Positions 12,701 to 27,700 of a stretch of DNA of 64,000 nucleotides are shown piece after piece (position 1 is the stretch's first letter; each line of letters begins with the position of its first letter). The notes under the pieces were generated by a model. It saw nothing but the letters and a program-made list of their open reading frames with translations. It was not told the origin of the DNA and did not search any database. Origin of the DNA: Antilocapra americana (Eukaryota > Chordata > Mammalia > Artiodactyla > Antilocapridae); the NCBI GenBank assembly GCA_007570785.1, contig ML660201.1:39922588-39986587 (forward strand), in the 5' to 3' direction. A program made the translations under genes and the position numbers.

Positions 12701-15700
12701 ACCTTGTGACATGTCCAGATATTTTTGATTCTATAAATGGCATTGCATTGGATATTTACTGTTAAACTGGTAAATTCCTTAATGAAAGGACAGGGTAGGG
12801 GGAGTTGGTGCAACAGTGGAAAGAAATTTAATCCCTTAGCAAAAATAAATGGATTTATACTTAGAGCATATAATTAAGAATTTCATCATAATACTGTACT
12901 GTCAAATCACAGATGAATTTGAAAATTCTAACCATTTTTGTTTTAAATCCTTTTTTAAAGTTTATAGGAAAATTTTTCAATCTTGCTTCAGAAATAATGC
13001 TTTTGCCTCAGTGGGTTCATTTCCCTATGGTACGTTTGGATTGTGAAGATTTGAAGACAGGCCTAACAAACAAAGCAAGAGCCTTTGCAAACATATTGCT
13101 AAATGATATAGCTTCAAAACATAGGAAAGAAAATGAAAGGTAAGTAGAATCAGTTGCCAAACTCAGAATTTTAGGGTAAAAGAAATACTGGGTTGTCAAA
13201 AAAAAAAAAAAAAAAAATTCCACTGGCCTTCTTACAGGAAAACCCAAATGAATTTTTGGCCAACCAAATAGTTTGCTAATAGCAATTCTTGTTTAAAAAT
13301 ATAAGATTAAAATATAAGTACTTACAATGTTTTTCCTCCATTAAGGATTAAATAAGGACTTCAATAAGGATTAAAACTAATATTTATGTAAAGCACTTAG
13401 CACAGTGCCTAGAACATGGTACTCAAGAAATGCTAGCTGTTTATTTTCCCAGAAGCAGTGTGAGAAAATTATATGCTTTGAAATTAGAGATACCTGGATT
13501 TGAATTCTGGCTCTACCATGAAATAGTTCTGTGACTCTAGGCAAGTTACTTAATTTCCTTAAGCCTCAATTTCCTGCTGTGCTAGTTACAAAAAATAATA
13601 CCTTGACTTGCAGAACTGATGTTAGGATCACAGATAACATTTGTAAAGGATTTAGCACCATGGTTGGCAGAGAATAGGTACCCAAGAAAGGAAGCTATCA
13701 CATCAATAAATATTTTCAAGTCAATTAAAAAAAAAAGACTGTCAGAAAGTTAAGTATTGGTTAGCCATATTTTGTACAAAATTTTATTACACAATGACGT
13801 TGAATATGGTAAAGTATTAGATACTTCCTTTCTAACAATCCCATTGAGTAATAGCAATAATAATACCATAGTTAATTTTAAAAATGATTTATGTTTGACA
13901 CGACTTTTTGGTGTTTATTTTTATAATATTGGTCACTTTTCTGGAAAATTCTATTACTTTCAACAAAGTAACTGTCTTATTATAAACACATTACATAAGA
14001 ACAATTGAAAAGTTGTCCGTTTTCCTCTGCCTTGTTCATGCATTGGTTTCTTCCTAAGTTCCATATGTGAATTCGATAACATTAAAAGAAGGAAATGGGA
14101 ACTTCCCTGGTGGTCCAGTTGCTAAGACTCTCTGTTCCCAATGCAGGGGGCCCAGGTTCGATCCCTGGTCAGGGTACTAGATCCCACATGCCACAAATGA
14201 AAGATCCCGCATGCCATGACTAAGACCTGGTGTAGCCAAGTAAATAAATAGTTTTCTTTAAAAGGAGGAAATGTGTACCACTATGCTAAGCATAGTTTAT
14301 TAAATAAATTAATAATTATTAAAGAGCAATTTTCTTACTTCACAGTTTGATTTAGTATGTGCTTGGGCAAACTTGCTCGCGCTAATCTTTTTTGTCCTCT
14401 TTCCTTTTTTGTTTTGTTTTGCTTTTGGCTGTGCCACAGAGCCAGCGGGATCGTAGTTCCCTGACCAGGGATCAAGCCCTTGCCTCCTGCAGTGGAAGCA
14501 CGGAGTCCTAGCCATTGAACTGCCATGTAACTTCCACCACCTTTTCTTTTAATTGTATTGCTGCTCCAAAGGGACTCAGATTCTGCTCTAGTAAGAAGAA
14601 AGCACCCACAGTAGAATCATCTGTCTATTTTTTGCATTATCAACATTAATACATCCTTCTAAAAAACTTTTTCTAAATAAATTTAAAGATTTATTTATTA
14701 ATATTTATTTTTGGCTGTGCTGAGTCTTTGTTGCTATGCGCAGGCTTTCCAGATTTGCAGAAGCACCTCTCTTCTTTGCAGCGAGCGGGCTTCTTATTGC
14801 AGCAGCTTCTCCTGTTGCAGAGCACAGGCTCTAGCACTCAGGCTCAGTAGCTGCGGCACACTGGCTTGGTTGCCACCTGGCATGTGGGACCTTCTTCACC
14901 CAGGGATCGAACTCATGTCCTCTGCATTGGCAGGTGGACTCCCAACAACTAGACCACCACTCCTAAAATACTGATGATTAAAAGTTAACTGTTGGGCTTC
15001 CTTGGCAATCCAGTGGTTAAGAATTTGCCTTCCCATGCAGCGGGTGTGGGTTGGATTCTTGGTGAGGGAGCTAAGACCTTATAGGCCTCATGGCCAAAAA
15101 ACCAAAACCTAAAGCAGAAGTAATATTGTAACAAATTCAATAAAGACTTTAAAAATGATTCACAACAACAACAAAAATGCTTTAAAAAATGCTGTTAAGC
15201 CCTGCCTGACTTGATTTCTGTTCATCGCTACAACTGCGTGTTATAGTCTCTTTTTTGCATTCACACTGCTCTGCTTGCCATTCCTAAACTACTCAAAGTT
15301 TTTTGCTACCTCAGGCTTTTATCCTTGCTATTTTCCTTCCTTGAAAGCTTTCCCCTTGATATTTGTATGACTCTTTTTTTTCTTTCTCTCATCTTGAATT
15401 ATCACCTCTCTAGAGAGATCTCTCCTGGTCACTTTATATAAAATACTGGTTGCTTCTCTATACTCCATCATTCTTTATCCCTTTACTTTTTTTTTCTTCA
15501 TGGAACTTTTTACTACCTAACACTGTGTTATATATTTATGTATTTTTTTTGTCTCTCTCGTCAACTTGAATGTAAGCTTTATGATGGTAGGGACTTGATC
15601 TATTTGGTGTTATATCTCCAATGCTTAGAACTTTGCTTAGCACACTGTAGGTATTCAATTATTTATTAAATGAATGAATAAGTATAATTACATAATATAA

Positions 15701-18700
15701 ATTAAATACCTGCGTGAACTAAAATTTATTTTTAAAATCACTTACCTCTTTTGTACTTTGATTTTGCAAATAGTTTTTCTTTTATTTCTAGCAATGGCAT
15801 GACAATACTGATACTGCAAAGCATAGCAAAGCATAGGGAAAAAATTCTATGAAACATATCTTAGTTAAATAATGGGCATAGGTATAGGGTATCTATTAAC
15901 AGATTCATACATACATAGACTTTCTGAAAGAATAATGGATTTTTAAAATATATACAGAGGTTTGATCTTTTCAGTTGCCATATTTCACAAGGGACATCAC
16001 TACTACTAGTAATAATTAAGTTGATGATTATACTAACATTATAGTTACCAGTATTGAGAGTGTACTGTGGGCTCTTTTGCATTCATTATTCATTATTGTT
16101 TTACAACAATCCCACAAGATGAATTTAACAACTTTACAAATATAAAAACTAAGCCTATGAAATTCACATAAATACTCAAAGCTAGTAGCAGCTGAGGCAG
16201 GATTTAGATATAGAGCCGCCTGATCAATCCAAAGCATGCTCTATTTTGCATTGAAAATGTTGCCTTAATTTTATAGATTTTATAAATCTGTGGTGTATCC
16301 TGAGTTGTGTCAGTTAAGTTATACTTAAATATTTTAAGATATCTAACTAATTGTTTTTAGGATCACAGTTCCTATTTTATAGAAATCATAATTGAGTGTA
16401 ATATAGCTTTAATTACTGTACCTATAATAAAGCAAGGTATTATGTCAGTATTTGCAGTGAATTTGAAGCAATTAAAGAGCATGCATTAAAAGTTCCTGAG
16501 ACAACAGAGGAAATGATGGAGCTTATATCTTATGTAGAAAAAGCTCGAACTGTAGGAATTCAGGAGTTGGTTTCACAGATCAAGGTAAGAATTTTTTAAT
16601 TTACATATTAAAAAAATTTTTTTCATTGTGAAATATGGTACACATATTGAAAATGAATAAAACATGGTTAAACAAAGTTATAAAGTGAGCACCTATGTTG
16701 CCACCACCCATGTGAAGAAATAGGATAATGCCAGCACCCTAGAAATCCTTTGCATATGACTTTCTGACCATAATTACTTCCCTTTCTCCACCTCCTAGAG
16801 GTGTCAACCTGGTTTCTACAGTAATCATTTTTTTTCCCTTTCGTTCCTCCATATGTGTATCCTTAACAAAGGTTTAAGAAATATTTTTTTTTGTAGAGCC
16901 TCCCAAGTTCCCCCACCTCCAGGTCACCACCCTAGACACGACCAATCATAGTGTGCCAAAGATATACCGATCAGGGGCTAGCGCGCGTAAAGCCCCTGAC
17001 CTCCCCTCTTGTCCTGACCAATCACGGAGTAGTACGTCACCCCACCTGTAGCCAATTTCCCTTTGTCTTCTCCCTTTAAAAGCCTTGTACCATGCGGCTC
17101 GGGGCCGGGGCCGCTGCCCTCACTCCTCTGTGTGGGTCTGTGTGTGCGGTCCAGACCCGGGTCTGCAATAAATTCCCTCTTGTGTTTGCATTGGTGTATG
17201 GCCTCCTGGTGATTTGTGGAGATCATGACCTGGGCATAACACTTTTATCGTTTCTGCATTTAGTAGTACATATGTCATGCCTTCCCCAACACAAGGAATT
17301 ATACTCTAATTTTTTGTTTAAAAACGTGAAATGCAGGGGCCTCCCTGGCGATCCAGTGGTATACAGACTCGCTGTATACAGGAGACTAGCACAACATTAT
17401 AAATCAACGATACTCCAATAAAAATTAATTTAAAAACATTATTATGATTGGATGTTGAATTTTATTTTTTGCATCTGTTGGTATGACCTTATGCATTTTC
17501 TCCTTTAATCTATTAATACAGCTAGTTACATGAATTAGGTTTTATTGGGTTAATTGCTATGTGCAATATAATACATATATAATGCGTTCTGAACATTATA
17601 TATATTATATACATATACATCCTATGTTTATCTCAAACAAAAACTCTTAAATTAGCCTTGGAATCTGTATTTCAATTCTTAAAAATTACAGCACTGCATA
17701 CAGATCAATGTAAGTTATAAGGGGTAAAGATATTTAATGTCTTATTCAGGTAAATCAATTGGTTTAAAATTTTTTTTTTTTTGCCAGTCACTCCTAAGCT
17801 CTTTCTGGACAATTGCTATATGCTAATGGTAGGCAAAAGAAGTGGTACTGTTATTGAAGATGCAAAACAAGATAAAAGATGTTAAAATCTTTGTCACCAA
17901 AGATTTAAAAATTAAATACATAAAAATAAAACTGTAAAATCCTTAAAAGAAAAAAAGAGGGTTGCTGGGAAAAAAGCTGTATATTTGATCACCATTTTCA
18001 GTCATATACATGGATAATCAAGTAGTTTTATCTTAAGTCACTTGCGAGTGAAAACTATTAAAAAGCTTTAATTTTGGTATGTGTTTGTGTGTGTGTTAGT
18101 CCTTCAGTCATGTCCGACTCTTTGTGACCCCATGGATGGTGGCTTGCCAGGCTCCTCTGTCCTGTATTCCCTGGGCAAGAATACTGGAGTGGGTTGCCAT
18201 TCCTTTCATCAGGGGATCTTTCCAATCCAGGGATCAAATCTGGATCTCTTGCATGGCAAGCAGATTCTTTACCATCTGAGCCACTGGGGAGCAGACCAAA
18301 TGCTCTTACTATAAAAGTCTTCAGTTGTGTGCTATGAAGCCAGATAAATAATCCTACAGTTATTGAAATACCCATGTGATTTGGGTGATATGAAATATCA
18401 GTTAATAATCTGAGTCAGATTGAAACTTGAAAAAGTATTAGAAATTATTGTTGTTTCTCTTTTTCATAATGCTTTAGGGCTTCCCTTGTGGCTCAGCTGG
18501 TAAAGAATCCGCCTGCACTGCGGGAGACCTGGATTCCATCCCTGGGTTGGGAAAATCCCCTGGAGAAGGGAATACTACCCACTCTAGTATTCTGGTCCAT
18601 GGGGTTGCAATGAGTCGGGCATGACTGAGCGGCTTTCACTTTCACTCACTTAGATTTTCTACATGGTTTAATATATCTGGAGTTTCTTCTGTAGGAATCC

Positions 18701-21700
18701 AAACGCCGGATGAGTTACTTTTTAGATGTATTTCTGTTTCCTCCAGAAGACTTAGCTTTAAATTCAACTGTCCTTATGTGGCCTTGGAAAATTAATCCCG
18801 TCTTTGATGAAAATGATGAGGTAAATATAGTTTTCCTTATGTATTTTTGTATTCTGATATTTTAAGTACAATTTCATTTAATTTTCATACATACTTGCCA
18901 TCTACTTTTTTTTTTGACATATACACACCGCTATATTTATTTATTTGTTTTTGGCTGCATGTGGGCTTTCTCTAGTTTCAGAGAGTGGGGGCTACTTTCT
19001 AGTTGGGGTGGCTTCTGCTTGGGTGGCTTCTCTTATTGTGGAGCACAGTCTTCAGTAGTTGTGGCACAGGATTAGTTGCTCTGAGGCGTGCAGAGTCTTC
19101 CCAGACCAGGGATCAAACCCACATCTCCTGGCAGGTAAACTCCCATCCACTGTGCCACCAGGGGGAGTCCCTTGCCACCTACTTTCACAAAGTAACTTCA
19201 TGTGTCAGTATGAGTTTGGGATTAGCTACATTTATGGCCCTGCAGGCTTAAGACAGACTTAACTTGCAAGGTTTTAAAAAGTGGGACTGACATTAAAAAG
19301 TTAGAACTATTATCAAATTAATAATAGGGGTGTTCCTGGTCATCCAGTGGCTAGGGCTCCATGCTCCCAGTGCAGGAGACCTTGGTTTGATCCTTGGCCA
19401 AGGAGCTACATCCCACATGCCAAAACTAAGAGTTCTCAAGCTACAATTAAGAAGCTTGCATGCCCCAATGAAGATCCCTCGAGCCACAATGAGGACCCAG
19501 CACAACCAAAAGAAATAAATTTTAAAAAAGGAAATTACTAAAAAAATAATAATCATAAGCACTGTGCTCAGTACTTTATTAAATTATTTAATACTGACAA
19601 AAATCTCAGGTGCTCCTATTTCCCCCATTTGATAGCTGAGAAAAATGAGTCTCAGAGAAGTTAAGTAACTTTTCCTTAAGGGAGGAAGTTGCAGATTCAG
19701 GATTTTATATAATACTGAATATAGTCCAGATTTTTAAAAAGTCCTAATGTAAGCTAATTTTTCCTAAATTGAGAAGTTAGATGGTATAGTAATGAAAAGC
19801 ATGGACTTTAGTCAGATAAGCCAGAGTTCTAATCCAGATTTTGACTTTAAGGATCTTGTGACATTGGACATGCCTTTTAACCTCTATATACTTAAATTTC
19901 TTCATCTGTGAAATGAGGATATAATACTTGTGGTAATATAGGTAAAGTGTTTAATAATTCTTGACATAACAAGTGCTCAATATATGGTAGGTTTTATTAT
20001 TTTTCTAGAACCTGGTAAACGTTAAAATATCTATTTAAAATAAGAATTATTATGGTCACTTTGGAGATATAGAAAATTTTTTCTGTGTAATTTATTTCTT
20101 TTCCTTTTATATCAGTCAGTGTTTTATTTTGTACAGTGTTTTACTTTTACTTTTCTGATGTTTTTTGTTACTATACAGAGCATTCAGATTTCTCATTTGA
20201 TCATTCTTTGCTTTGTAGTAAAATATTTAATGTGATTAAATTGTTTTCTTTTAAAGCTCATTGAGAATGCTAAACATAGAAAAGAAAATGAACTAATAGC
20301 AAAGAGAGAGAAACTGATTTTGGAAGTAGAAAAGGAATCACGGCGCATGGAAGAGTTTGCAGAATTTGCAGAATTGGACCGCATGCAACAGGTTTGATGA
20401 ATATAGACAGTAGCTGTGGCAGGCTGGTAGATAAGTATAGGACATGTTTGTATAGGGTTTCCCAGGTGGCTCTAGTGGTAAAGAACCTGCCTGGCCAATG
20501 CAGGAGACATAAGAGACATGGGTTGGATCCCTGGGTTGGGAAGATCCTCTGGAGGAGGGCATGGCAACCAACCCACTCTAGTCTACTTGCCTGGAGAATC
20601 TCATGGACAGAGGAGCCTGGCAGGGTACAGTCCACAGGGTCGCTAAGAGTCAAACACGAGTGAGGCACCTTAGCACACTAGCAGGCATGTTTGTATAATA
20701 TAGAAAAGCATGTTACTAAGGCAAAAAGGGGCCTGATTTGTAGGCTTGGAACTGCTGCTAATTATGTAACCTTAATAACATAAGATTGACTATGCCAAAG
20801 CCTTTGACTTTGTGGATCACAATAAACTGTGGAAAATTCTGAAAGAGATGGGAATACCAGACCATCTGACCTGTCTCTTGAGAAACCTGTATGCAGGTCA
20901 GGAAGCAACAGTTACAACTGGACATGGAACAACAAACTAGTTCCAAATAGGAAAAGGAGTATGTCAAGGCTATATATTGTCATCCTGCTTATTTAAGATA
21001 TATGCAGAGTACATCATAAGAAATGCTGGGCTGGAAGAAGCACAAGCTGGAATCAAGATTGCTGGGAGAAATATCAATAACCTCAGATATGCAGATGACA
21101 CCACCCTTATGGCAGAAAGTGAAGAGGAACTAAAGAGTCTCTTTGATAAAAGTGAAAGAGGAGAGTGAAAAAGTTGGCTTAAGGCTCAGCATTAAGATCT
21201 CAAAACTAAGGTCATGGCATCTGGTCCCATCACTTCATGGGTAATAGATGGAGAAACAGTGGAAACAATGTCAAACTTTATTTTTTTGGGCTCCAAAATC
21301 ACCACAGATGGTAATTGCAGCCATGAAATCAAAAGACGCCTACTCCTTGGAAGGAAAGTTATGGCCAACCTAGATAGCATATTGAAAAGCAGAGACATTA
21401 CTTTGCCAACAAAGGGCTGTCTAGTCAAGGCTATGGTTTTTCCAGTAGTCATGTATGGCTGTGAGAGTTGGACAGGGAAAAAGGCTGAGCGCCAAAGAAT
21501 TGATGCTTTTGAAGTGTGGTGTTGGAGAAGACTCTTGAGAGTCCTTTGGACTGCAAGGAGATCCAACCAGTCCATCCTAGAGGAGATCAGTCCTGGGTGT
21601 TCATTGGAAGGACTGATTTTGAAGCTGAAACTCCAATATTTTGGCCACCTCATGCGAAGGGTTGACTCATTGGAAAAGACCCTGATGCTGGGAAGGATTG

Positions 21701-24700
21701 AGGGCAGGAGGAGAAGGGGACGACAGAGGATGAGATGGCTGGATGGCATCACCGACTCGATGGACATGGGTTTGGGTGGACTCTGGGAGTTGGTGATGGA
21801 CAGGGAGGCCTGGCGTGCTATGGTTCATGGGGTCGCAAAGAGTTGGACACGACTGAGTGACTGAACTGAACTGAACTGAACTTTGTGGGTTAGTTTTCTT
21901 TTTGTTAAATAGACATAGCCATATTTTGCTTTCTGTCATAGGATTGCTGTGAAGTTGATATATAAAGCTGCCATATATATATATATATAAATATATATAT
22001 ATGTCCTTGCATATATATATGCAAGGACATAGCCTATGAAGTATTGTTTAATCTTATTTTTATAACATCACTTGGGTATCTCTTGAAATAAAAAATGCTT
22101 TGTTTTCAGTATGTGACAGATGTAAGACAACTACAAAAACGTATTCAGGAATCTGAAGAAGCAGTTCAGTTTATTAATAAAGAAGAGGAACTTTTCAAAT
22201 GGGAACTAACAAAATATCCTGAACTGGATAAATTAAAAGTTAACATTGAGCCCTATCAGAAGTTTTTTAATTTAGTTTTGAAGTGGCAACGAACAGAAAA
22301 ACGGTAATTTCTGGTAACATAATAAACAGTTCAGCAAAGATATAAAAATATTTATAAAATGTACATTGATTTTTATTGCTGTTGTTGTTGGCTAAGTGTT
22401 TAAAAGTAGGATTTACCTGTTCATTTTATAGAAGAACCAAATATCATAGGAGAAGCGTCAAATGTTACTAGGGTACCACGTAACCTTAACCTTATTAATA
22501 TAATACCTAATTAAGCCTCATTTGGGTTTTCCAGATTTGATTCCATTTTTAATGTAGTTAGTTGATTTGACTCATGCTTAACACCAAAAATTAGAAGTAT
22601 GGAGTCAAATCGACATTTTATTTGGGTACCATTAGTTGTCCATTGGCAATCTGATTCATATTTTAGCACATGCAGCATAGCTCAAGTGGTCGATTTAATA
22701 TTACCTCTGTCATCAGCTCTGTGTGACTGAGAAAAACTGTCAATTGCTCTTCCTCTTAGTTGTTTCTACTACAAAATGCAGGACCTAGCCTAAGGTCTCT
22801 TAACACACCAAAAGTCTCTGAGTTTAATATTTTTTCTTTTAGGTGGATGGATGGAGGGTTTTTGGACCTTAATGGGGAAGCCATGGAAGCTGATATAGAG
22901 GAATTTTCCCGGGAAATTTTTAAGACTCTGAAATTTTTCCAAACAAAGCAAAAGAAAGAATTACAAGAAAAAAGAAGAGCAGCAAAAAGACGATCTCTGG
23001 AAGAAGAGAAACTTGAAGAAGAACCGAAAGAGAATCCTACCATTACTATGTGCACTACAGTAATGGAGCAGATAAAAGTTTTTAAGGTATGGACACATTT
23101 AATGACATTTTATAAAGCCCTGCTGGAACTGTTTGCAGCAAGGGCTAATGAAGAGAAACGGAAAAACTGGAAAGCAAAACCAAAGCTGAATCCAGAAAAC
23201 CTGAGCTGTTTCTTAACACATGCTTCATTCTGTCCCGAGGAAGTCATCATAATCCAGAACATGCTAGAACATGCTTGACAAATAGAAAAGACTATAATAG
23301 ACCAGGTACAATGATATGAGGAGGATAAAAAAAAAAATCACGGGATAAACAAGGTAGCCTATACTGTGAGCAGCAGCACAGAGTACCAGTTACCTGAGAA
23401 AGCTTTGAAGTCACACTGCCTCGGTTTATATCACAATGCTGTGCTTAGTAATGGCAATATGCCACTTGTGTAATATATGTAGCCTCTCGTGCCTCAATCA
23501 CCTCATTTATAAAGAGAGGATGATAACAGTTTTTGTGGCAGTAAACAACGCATCAGCTTCCCAAGGCAGCAGGGGCAGTGGTTCAAGTCTAGTGGTAGCT
23601 ACGTTTCCACCGTCCGCATGCTCAGAGTGCAGACTGTCATGGGATTTTCATCATTGCTCCAGTCTATGTCTAGTACTCCCAGAGGTTCTGTGAGCTGCCT
23701 GAAAAATATTTTAAGCTACTTAAAATTATTTTTAGTATTTGATAAATATACTTGGCTTAAAAATATAAAAAAGATATACCTGAATGATCTCCTTGCTATG
23801 TTACTACTTTCTTTTGTATACTTAAGAGTTTTTTTTCACACATATAATAATATGAATATATTTTCTAAACCTCCTATATTTTTACATAAAATTAGCGTAC
23901 TATATGTATTAGTTCCCTCATTGTTTTGGTTAATTTATCTTAGAACTCTTTTCTTGTTGTATATAGAGTTTTTTTCATTATTTTTTTTACACCTATAAAT
24001 ATTATATACTGGTGTAAAAATTTCTAAGTATGAAGTGGGAACTGCAAGGTAAATTGCCAAAGAGTAAATTTCAGATTCAAGTCTGAATTTGAATGGGTCT
24101 GTATGGGTTTTACCAATATATATTTGCACCAACCTTGACAACAGAGTGTCATCATACTTGGGTTCTTATTACAAGTGTTAAGCATAAATTAATATATTTA
24201 AGAAGATTTTGTATTTCTTTGCTTGTGAACTATTTGGTCTTATCGTTGTCCATTTTTTTATTTAATAGTTGGTCTTTTTCTTACTGATTTCCAGGACATA
24301 ATCAGTTCTGAAAACAGGACTAGGAAGGTTTGGCTTTGTATATTAATATTTTATAGAGGATTTTTGAGATTATATTCAGGAGAGATGTTGGTCTTAATTT
24401 TCTTGTAATATCTTTGTCAGGTTTTGTTATCAGGATTTATGTTGATCTTATGAAACAAATGGGAAATTCTGTCTCTATTTTCCAAGAGATTTGAATAAAA
24501 TTGTTATTATTTCTTTTAAAAATATTTTAGAGAAACATTTGCCAGTGATACCATTGACTTAGAACTTCATGGGAAGGAAGCAGTTTTATTTTTTCAAAAT
24601 AGAATAGGAATATTCCAGTTTTGTGTCAGTTTCAGTAAATTGTAATTTTCAAGGAATTCTTCCATTTTTGAAAACTGTTAAATTTATTGCCATAAAGTTG

Positions 24701-27700
24701 CTCATAACATTTATTATTTTTTAATGTTTCTGGAATCTTTAGGAGTAAATCCTTTTTCATTCCAAATATTAGTAATTTTTATTTTCTCTTTTTTTCTTCA
24801 GTTAGAGATTTATAGTTTATTGTTAGCATTTAAGCCTTTGATCATGTTTTAAATTTATCCAGATGATATTCCTCTTTTCCTTTCTTATCAGCAACATTTA
24901 TTATTCCTGTCTTCATAGCAGTGCACCATCATAATTTCTGAAAGTCATCTTGAAATGAAAGATAAATTGTCCCATGCCACTAGTAGTATCAATAATGTTT
25001 TTCCCTGCTATTTTCTTTCTTTACTTTTGGCTGGGGCACATGTGATCTTAGTTCTTCAACCAGGAATCAAACTCGCTCTCCCTGTTGTCACTAGGACTTC
25101 TAATACTATATTGAATAAAAATGGTTAGAGTAAGCAACTTTGTCTTGTTTCTGAACTTAGAGGAAATGTTTTCAGCTCTTCACCATTGAGTTTGATAAAA
25201 GCTGTGGGCTTGTCATATATGGTCTTTAATATATTGAGGTATGATCCTCTATACTCACTTTGTTGAGAGGTTTTTTTAAAATTACAAGTGGATATTGAAT
25301 TTTGTCAAAAGCTTTTTCTGTATCTGTTGAGATGGTCATATGATTTTTATTCTTTAATGTGGTTAAAATTGATTACTTTGCAGATATTGAATCATCCATG
25401 TATTCGTGGGATAAATCCCACTTGATCATGATGTATGATTCTTTTAATTAATTGTTGAATTTAGTTTGTTAATATTTTGTTGAGGATTTTTGCATCTATG
25501 TTCATCAGTGATGAACACTATAATTTTCTTTTAGTGTGTTGTCTTTGGTTTTGGTATCCAGGTGGCACTGGTCTTGTAAAATGAATTTGGAAGCATTCCT
25601 TTCTCTGCAATTTTTTGGAATAGTTTCAGGAAAAGTGTTAATCCTTCTTTAATTGTTTGGCAGAATTCACCTGTGAAGCCATCTGGCCTGGGCTTTTCTT
25701 TGTTAGGCATTTTTTATTACTAATGCAATTTCATTACTGATAGTCTATTCATATTTTCTATTTCTTCTTTATTCAGTCTTGGAAGATTTTACATTTCTAG
25801 GAATTTACTAACTTTTTCTAGGTAGTCTATTTTATGGTATATAATTGTTTGCAGTAGTTTCTTATGATCCTTTGTATTTCTGTGGTGTCAGTTATAACCT
25901 CTCTTTCATTTCTGATTTTATTTATTTGGGCTCTCTTTTTTTTCTTAATGAGTCTGGTTAAAGGTGTATCAATTTTATCTTTTAGAAGAACTAGCTCTTA
26001 GCTTCATTGATCTTTTTTCTTTTTTGTTTCTATTTTATTTATTTCTGAAGACTCTGGTCTTCATTATTTCCTTCCTTCTACTATCTTTGGGTTTTGTTTG
26101 TTCTTCTTTTCCTAGTTCCTTCAGGTTAAAGTTAGACTGAGAATTTTCTTATTTCTTGAGGTGGACTTGTTTGCTGTAAAATTTCCTCTTAGAACTGCTT
26201 TTACTGTGTCCCATAGATTTTGGAATATTATGTTTTCATTTTCATTTGTCTCATGGTATTTTAAAATTTCCTGTTTGAGGTTTTCAGTGACGCGTTGACT
26301 CTCTCTTCTTGTGGTAACTGCTACAGGTTTTGGTTTGTAGTTACCAGGAGGTTCATTTATAACAACCTATTATAGATGTCTATTTTAAATGGATGATTTC
26401 TTAAGTTTGAATACCTTACATTTTTACTAACCTCCCCAAATTTTTATCCTTCTTACATCTGTTAATTTTTGCCGTAACTGCTTTTGCAGATAGAGATGAT
26501 TTTTACTGCTTTTGTCTTTTAACTTTCCTCCTAGCTTTATGAGTGGTTAATTAGCTACTTTTTCTCCAGGTTTGCCTTTACCAGTGAGATTTTTTTCTTT
26601 GTTTATTTATACTTGTTATTTCTTTTAACATTTGTTTTAAGATCTGTTTGGTGGTGATAAACTCTTTCAGCTTTTTGTTTGTCTGTGGAAGTATTTGCCT
26701 CTTCTTCAGAGATAAAGATAAATCTGAAAAATAACCTTGTTAGGTAAAGTTTTCTTGGTTGTAGTTTTTTCCTTTCATCATTTTGAATGTATTGTTCCAA
26801 TTCCTTCTGCAGAGTTACTGCTGAAAAGTCTACATAGGATCTTATGGGAGTTCCCTTGTACAATACATAACTAGTTGTTTTTCTCTTGCTGCTCTTAAGA
26901 TTCTCTCTTTATCTTTAATTTTTGTCATTTTAATTATAATGTCTCTTGGTGTGGGCCTGTTTGGGTTTATCTTGTTTGAGCTTCTCTGTGCTTCCTAGAG
27001 GTGGGTATTTATTTCCTTCTCTAGGTTAAGGAAGTTTTCAGCTAACATTTCCTCCAAGAAGTCTCTTCTCCTTTCTCTCAGTTTTCTCCTTCTGGGGGCC
27101 CTATAACATGAAAATGAGTATACTCGGTGTTGTCTCAGAAGTCTTAAACTATTGTTGTTTTTTAAAATCCTCTTCTTCTTTTTTCCCGCTTAAGCTTGGG
27201 TGATGTCTGCTACTCCATCTTCCAGATCACTGATCTGTCCTTGTGTATTATCCTATCTACTGTTGATACTTCCTAGCATATTTTTCACTTCTGAGTTAAT
27301 ATATTCTTCAGCTCTGATTGGTTCTTCTTTATATTTTCTAATTTTTTAGTTGAAATTTTGTGTTTGTCCATTCTTCTTGTGAGTTCATTGAGCATCTGTA
27401 TATTACCTTGAACTCTATATTGGGTAGATTGCTTATTTGCATTTAATATAGTTCTTTTTCTGAAGTTTTGTCTTGTTCCTTCGTTTGGAACATATTCCTC
27501 TTTTCTGCTCATTTTGCCGAATTCCCTCTTGTCATGTTTGTATACTGAACAGGACTGTTAGGTCTCTTGATCTTGGAGAAGGGACCCTGTGTAGGAGGCA
27601 TCCTATGTGGCCCAGCAGCACACTCCGTTCTGGCCACTAGACCTGTCTGCTCCAGGGGTGTCTCCTGTTCACACCACATGCTTCCTTATGTTGAGGGTAT

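Larger units (their letters stand above)
9136..12960. other. DNAH12 intron, old LINE-like sequence with younger SINEs
   Basis: Between the SINEs listed separately, 9700-10340 and 11540-12000 have the look of ancient antisense L1-type sequence (for example the stretch around 9735 describing a tctcataattttctgttgga motif). I cannot name the family. 12120-12960 shows nothing recognisable. Confidence 0.35.

Noticed and set aside
21192..21864. Open frames of 191 and 216 codons on opposite strands
   Set aside because: The + strand frame is the C-terminal reverse-transcriptase remnant of a truncated BovB; the minus-strand frame is its mirror. Not host genes.
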